Shown here piece by piece: positions 14,505-17,279 of a stretch of DNA of 17,279 bases (its first letter is position 1; each line of letters starts with the position of its first letter). Where the stretch lies: the NCBI GenBank assembly GCA_003132125.1, contig PKWT01000345.1:1-17279 (forward strand), given 5' to 3'. This DNA is from Micrococcales bacterium (GTDB taxonomy: Bacteria; Actinomycetota; Actinomycetes; Actinomycetales; Dermatophilaceae). The notes beneath the pieces were generated by a model that saw only the letters and a list, made by a program, of their open reading frames with translations, did not search any database and was not told where the DNA came from. The translations under genes and the position numbers were made by a program.

Positions 14505-15500
14505 CTAGATCGTCCCCGCTGTCGAACGCTTGGACGCGGCCGGTGGCTCCTGGCTGAGCCACTGCCCGATGTCCATCTCCTTCGCGCGCTTGTGGATGTG
14601 TGCAGCACACACCACGTCCTGAACGGCCAGCCCTTGAGACTCGAAGAGCGTCAGTTCCTCGATCGACGAGCGACCTCGCGCGCGGCGGGTGAGGACGTCA
14701 CCGATCGTCACAACCCCCGTCTGGTCCCACTCGTTGGCGATGAGGTCACCGCACTCGTCTGCGGCTACCTCGCGATCATCGACCACCAGCAAGCCCACAC
14801 GCTCCAGCAGTGCTCTGTCGAGTTCCCTCTTTGTCGCCACGTTGGAGCCCACCGCATTCACATGAGTGCCACGCCTTACCCAGGAGCCGTCCAGGACCGG
14901 AGTGGTCGAACCGGTGGCTGTCACGATCACGTCGGCGGCCACGGCCGCTTCGCGAGCACTTGCGGCACGGACATCCATGTCGAGCGCCTGCCTTAGTCGA
15001 GCAACGAAGCTGTCACGGTGTTCGATACTTCGACCTACGACATTGATGACCTCTAGGTCGGGTAGCACGGCAGCTATCGCCAGAACCTGTGTCTCGGCCT
15101 GATATCCGCAGCCGTACACCGCCAAGGACCTCGAGTCGGGTCGTGCCAGTTCCCTTGTCGCGACTGCGGAGGCCGCGGCGGTCCGAAGCTGTCCTAGACG
15201 ATCTGCTTTGATGACGGCGAGCAACTCCCCTGTATCAAGGGAATGCAGCAGAAGAGTGAGCACGGTGCCTTGGGTGACATTCTGGTTCACCACCAGGTAT
15301 TCCTTGATGCCCAGTACTCCCCTGGTGGGGACCGCGGACCACATGATGTTCACCGAGGCTTGTTCGACCGTGGCCCGACGACGTGGTGAGTTGAGCGCCG
15401 TGCCGTCTGACAAGAGTCGGAAGGCCTCATCGACGCACTGGATCGCCGCGGGAAGGCTCAGCAACTGTGCAACGTCTTCGTCATTGAGGTAAATCGTCAT
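14505..15500 (-). CDS. Ornithine cyclodeaminase/mu-crystallin family enzyme
   Basis: A 331-residue NAD(P)-dependent enzyme of the OCD/mu-crystallin family, whose members include ornithine cyclodeaminase, alanine dehydrogenase and cyclic imino-acid reductases. Visible family marks are Lys66 in VLGIKEY, the DTGELLAVI turn, LGQLRTAAASAVATREL (Arg106), the Rossmann loop YGCGYQAETQ (residues 129-138), VNVVGRS-type strand ends, DVIVTATGSTTPVLDG, and HVNAVGSN (213-220). I cannot deduce the substrate from sequence. The gene starts with ATG overlapping the MFS stop (ATGA, 15497-15500), so it is translated together with the permease. The C-terminal 25 residues are variable, with a polar tail. Paired with an M20 hydrolase, it probably handles the released amino acid. 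Confidence 0.85.
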   Translation of the reverse strand: MTIYLNDEDVAQLLSLPAAIQCVDEAFRLLSDGTALNSPRRRATVEQASVNIMWSAVPTRGVLGIKEYLVVNQNVTQGTVLTLLLHSLDTGELLAVIKADRLGQLRTAAASAVATRELARPDSRSLAVYGCGYQAETQVLAIAAVLPDLEVINVVGRSIEHRDSFVARLRQALDMDVRAASAREAAVAADVIVTATGSTTPVLDGSWVRRGTHVNAVGSNVATKRELDRALLERVGLLVVDDREVAADECGDLIANEWDQTGVVTIGDVLTRRARGRSSIEELTLFESQGLAVQDVVCAAHIHKRAKEMDIGQWLSQEPPAASKRSTAGTI

Positions 15501-16690
15501 TGCAGCCTCCGGGTCAGTCGTTCCATCAGGTAGAGCACGCCGGAACCGGCGACACCCGCGAGCCCGATCTGCATCGGTCCGCCATTCTGCGCTATGGACG
15601 CAAAGATCTGGCTGCCGCTGGCGCTACCTAGGAATAGCGCGGACACGAATAGCGAGACGACTAAGGGCGCCCTCGACACCCAGGCACCGGTTGCAGCGCT
15701 TTGAAGGGCCGGATGAAGCACTGACCACGAAGCGCCGAGCAGGGCAGCTGTCGTGAACAGGGCGGCCAGTGGTGGCAGAGCCGCCGCCGCGATTGGGATG
15801 GTCAGGAGCAGCATGCACGCGATGCGCGTCCGGACCGCCAGGGTGAACGACATCTGGAACCCACGCAGCAGCATACTGGTGGCCGGCATTGCGAGGCCGT
15901 AGACAGCAATGGTTCCAGCACTTGTCACGCGGCTCAGACCCGAGCGCTCGGCGACAGCGGGCAAAACGACTACGGCGCCCAAGATGACGACTCCTTCGAC
16001 CATTGCGAGGAGTACCGGCCTCAGCGATCGCTTGGCGTGCCCCCACCTAGGTGCTTGTTTTGCGGCCAGATGGTCGATTCTCACGGCCATGCTGCCGACG
16101 TCGGACAGGGTGTATCGCTGATTTGGAAGGCGCAGCCCGAAGAGCAGTAACCCCCCAGCTATGAGTAGGAGCCCCGAACCCAAGTAGCCCACCCGCCACA
16201 CATCGGTTAGAACAGCGATCGTCGCGATGGCGACGGCTATGACGATGCCCAGCCCGTTCGCTGCCACGATGCCCTCGAACGCGTGGCGTCGTCGCTCACC
16301 CGGAAGACGCGTTCCGACATACAGCAGCGCCGCCGGGACAGCCGCCGCCAGAAAGGCACCCCCGATTACGCGCGCCATCACGAGCGACGCCAGGCTCGGT
16401 GCGAGAGCAGCACAACAAGCGGACGTCCCGGCACCGATCAGACTCAGTCTCATTACGGGCACGGGGCCCAGCCGGTTGAGGACGATCGACCACGGTATCT
16501 GTGTCAGCCCATATGAGGCGAGGTTTCCTGATAGGACCAGCGCGGTCTGCGTCAGCGACGCGTGGAATTGGTGGGCAAGAGCCACGAGCAACGGTGCGGT
16601 GACGTAGCGGTCCACGTTGGAACACAGGCCGACCGCCTGCAGACCAACGAGGGTGCTGCCCTCGCTGGGGTCAAACCTCAGCGCCCGCAT
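15497..16690 (-). CDS. MFS permease
   Basis: A 397-residue polytopic protein with about 12 hydrophobic segments, size and layout of a major facilitator superfamily transporter. The first helix (LVGLQAVGLCSNVDRYVTAPLLVALA) with an acidic/basic pair, the loop after TM2 (LNRLGPVPVMRLSLIGAG), the VMARVIGGAFLAAAVPAALLYVG region and the GERRRHAFEGIVAANGLGIVIA stretch are in the usual MFS order; the central cytoplasmic loop is RLPNQRYTLSDVGSM and what follows. Substrate is unknown; operon position suggests uptake of the compound handled by the M20 and OCD-family enzymes. ATG at 16690 lies within the end of the upstream hydrolase gene (20-base overlap). It has no clear ribosome binding site, consistent with coupling. 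It could conceivably serve tricarballylate uptake, but its operon argues against that. Confidence 0.82.
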   Translation of the reverse strand: MRALRFDPSEGSTLVGLQAVGLCSNVDRYVTAPLLVALAHQFHASLTQTALVLSGNLASYGLTQIPWSIVLNRLGPVPVMRLSLIGAGTSACCAALAPSLASLVMARVIGGAFLAAAVPAALLYVGTRLPGERRRHAFEGIVAANGLGIVIAVAIATIAVLTDVWRVGYLGSGLLLIAGGLLLFGLRLPNQRYTLSDVGSMAVRIDHLAAKQAPRWGHAKRSLRPVLLAMVEGVVILGAVVVLPAVAERSGLSRVTSAGTIAVYGLAMPATSMLLRGFQMSFTLAVRTRIACMLLLTIPIAAAALPPLAALFTTAALLGASWSVLHPALQSAATGAWVSRAPLVVSLFVSALFLGSASGSQIFASIAQNGGPMQIGLAGVAGSGVLYLMERLTRRLQ

Positions 16691-17279
16691 CGATCGCCCG
16701 GAACGCGTGCAGGAGGACGTCGACCGCCTCAGCGATCCTGGCTGGCTCTGCGTGTTCCTCCGGTGCGTGGCTCACGCCCTGGCGGCAGGGGATGAAGAGC
16801 ATTCCGGTGGGAACGTGCTTGGCGATGTGTGCTGCGTCATGGCTTGCCCCGCTGGGCATGGTGATGAACGGTGTCTGATTGTGGGTGGCTGCCGAGGCCA
16901 GCACAGCTTGCACAGTCCCGTGCAACACCACGGGCGACTGATCGGACAATCGGCGAGCTGACACGGTGATCTCGCGTCCGCTAGCTATCCGCACTGCGTC
17001 ATCGAGTATCGATTCACACAGTTCCCGTTGCCGCTCTGAGTCGATGTCGCGGACGTCCAAGGTGAGGACGACCTGGCCCGGCACGGTCGTCAGCGAATTG
17101 GGCCCGACGTCCAGACGTCCAACTGTCGCCACCGTGGTCGCGTGCATGCGTGCCCTCCGCTCGGCGGCGAGCACGAGCTCGGATGCGGCGGCGAGAGCAT
17201 CGCGACGCAGCCACATTGGTGTTGCTCCCGAATGGTCAGCACGACCGTCGAAGGTCAGTTCGACGCGCGTGCTGCCACC
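16671..17279 (-). CDS. M20 family amidohydrolase (allantoate/N-carbamoyl-amino-acid type), 5' end outside window
   Basis: C-terminal 202 residues of a zinc metallohydrolase of the M20 hydantoinase/carbamoylase amidase group, which removes N-carbamoyl or similar groups from amino acids or acts on allantoate and related ureides. The dimerisation-domain His motif is at the edge: FDGRADHSGATPMWLRRDAL. Next come VGRLDVGPNSLTTVPGQVVLTLDVRD, a strand-turn typical of the family, and near the end MPSGASHDAAH, followed by VPTGMLFIPCRQGVSHAPEEHA, whose SHxPEE carries a family metal-ligand His. The N-terminal metal-binding half and start lie beyond base 17279. The stop overlaps the MFS start by 20 bases. 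Substrate assignment within the group is uncertain. Confidence 0.88.
   Translation of the reverse strand, partial: GGSTRVELTFDGRADHSGATPMWLRRDALAAASELVLAAERRARMHATTVATVGRLDVGPNSLTTVPGQVVLTLDVRDIDSERQRELCESILDDAVRIASGREITVSARRLSDQSPVVLHGTVQAVLASAATHNQTPFITMPSGASHDAAHIAKHVPTGMLFIPCRQGVSHAPEEHAEPARIAEAVDVLLHAFRAIDAGAEV

Noticed and set aside
1..17279. CRISPR array or recognised antiphage system
   Set aside because: No regularly spaced repeats and no Cas, restriction-modification or other known defence gene set are visible; the NYN protein alone is not enough to claim one.

Overview
The window is high-GC DNA with many GTG and TTG starts, GC-rich third codon positions and conjugation genes of an actinobacterial type, so the host is very probably an actinomycete (Actinomycetota). 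The genus cannot be fixed from sequence alone. Three blocks are visible: the remains of an integrative or conjugative element on the left, a two-gene tricarballylate-type oxidation operon in the middle, and a convergent minus-strand catabolic operon on the right that runs off the edge.

Left block (about 1-10130, all plus strand). An IS110-family transposase, cut by the window edge, abuts a type IV secretion/conjugation cluster. In order this holds a small DUF6112-type membrane protein, a bitopic VirB8-like protein, a TrbL/VirB6-like channel protein, an SCO6880-family PrgI/VirB4-N-like protein, a VirB4-like ATPase, an NYN-domain (PIN-fold) putative RNase, a 52-residue small ORF, a VirD4/TraG coupling ATPase and a possible DUF4913-type protein. 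Several junctions overlap or are a few bases apart, as in one operon. The coupling-protein gene carries an apparent one-base deletion in a G run near 9211-9214, which splits it into two frames just after Walker B. No relaxase, integrase, replication protein or peptidoglycan hydrolase is in view, so the element is either incomplete here or decayed.

Middle block (10418-13906). A minus-strand GntR/FCD regulator is divergent from tcuA (FAD-dependent tricarballylate dehydrogenase) and tcuB (membrane 4Fe-4S electron-transfer partner), which overlap by 14 bases. The intergenic region between regulator and tcuA holds several short palindromes that are candidate operators. The described Salmonella tcu locus uses a LysR regulator and a TcuC transporter; here the regulator is GntR-type and no TcuC-like gene is adjacent.

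Right block (14037-17279, all minus strand). Transcribed from the right edge leftwards: an M20 family amidase/carbamoylase-like metallohydrolase (partial), an MFS permease, an ornithine cyclodeaminase/mu-crystallin family enzyme, and a small protein resembling a degenerate phosphoribosyltransferase. The first three overlap (20 and 4 bases), which suggests one polycistronic unit that imports and degrades an N-acylated, ureido or amino-acid-like compound. The substrate is unknown. This operon converges on tcuAB.

Most genes belong to known families. The points most worth following up are the broken coupling protein, the NYN nuclease within the conjugation operon, and the M20-MFS-OCD-PRTase-like operon of unknown substrate.
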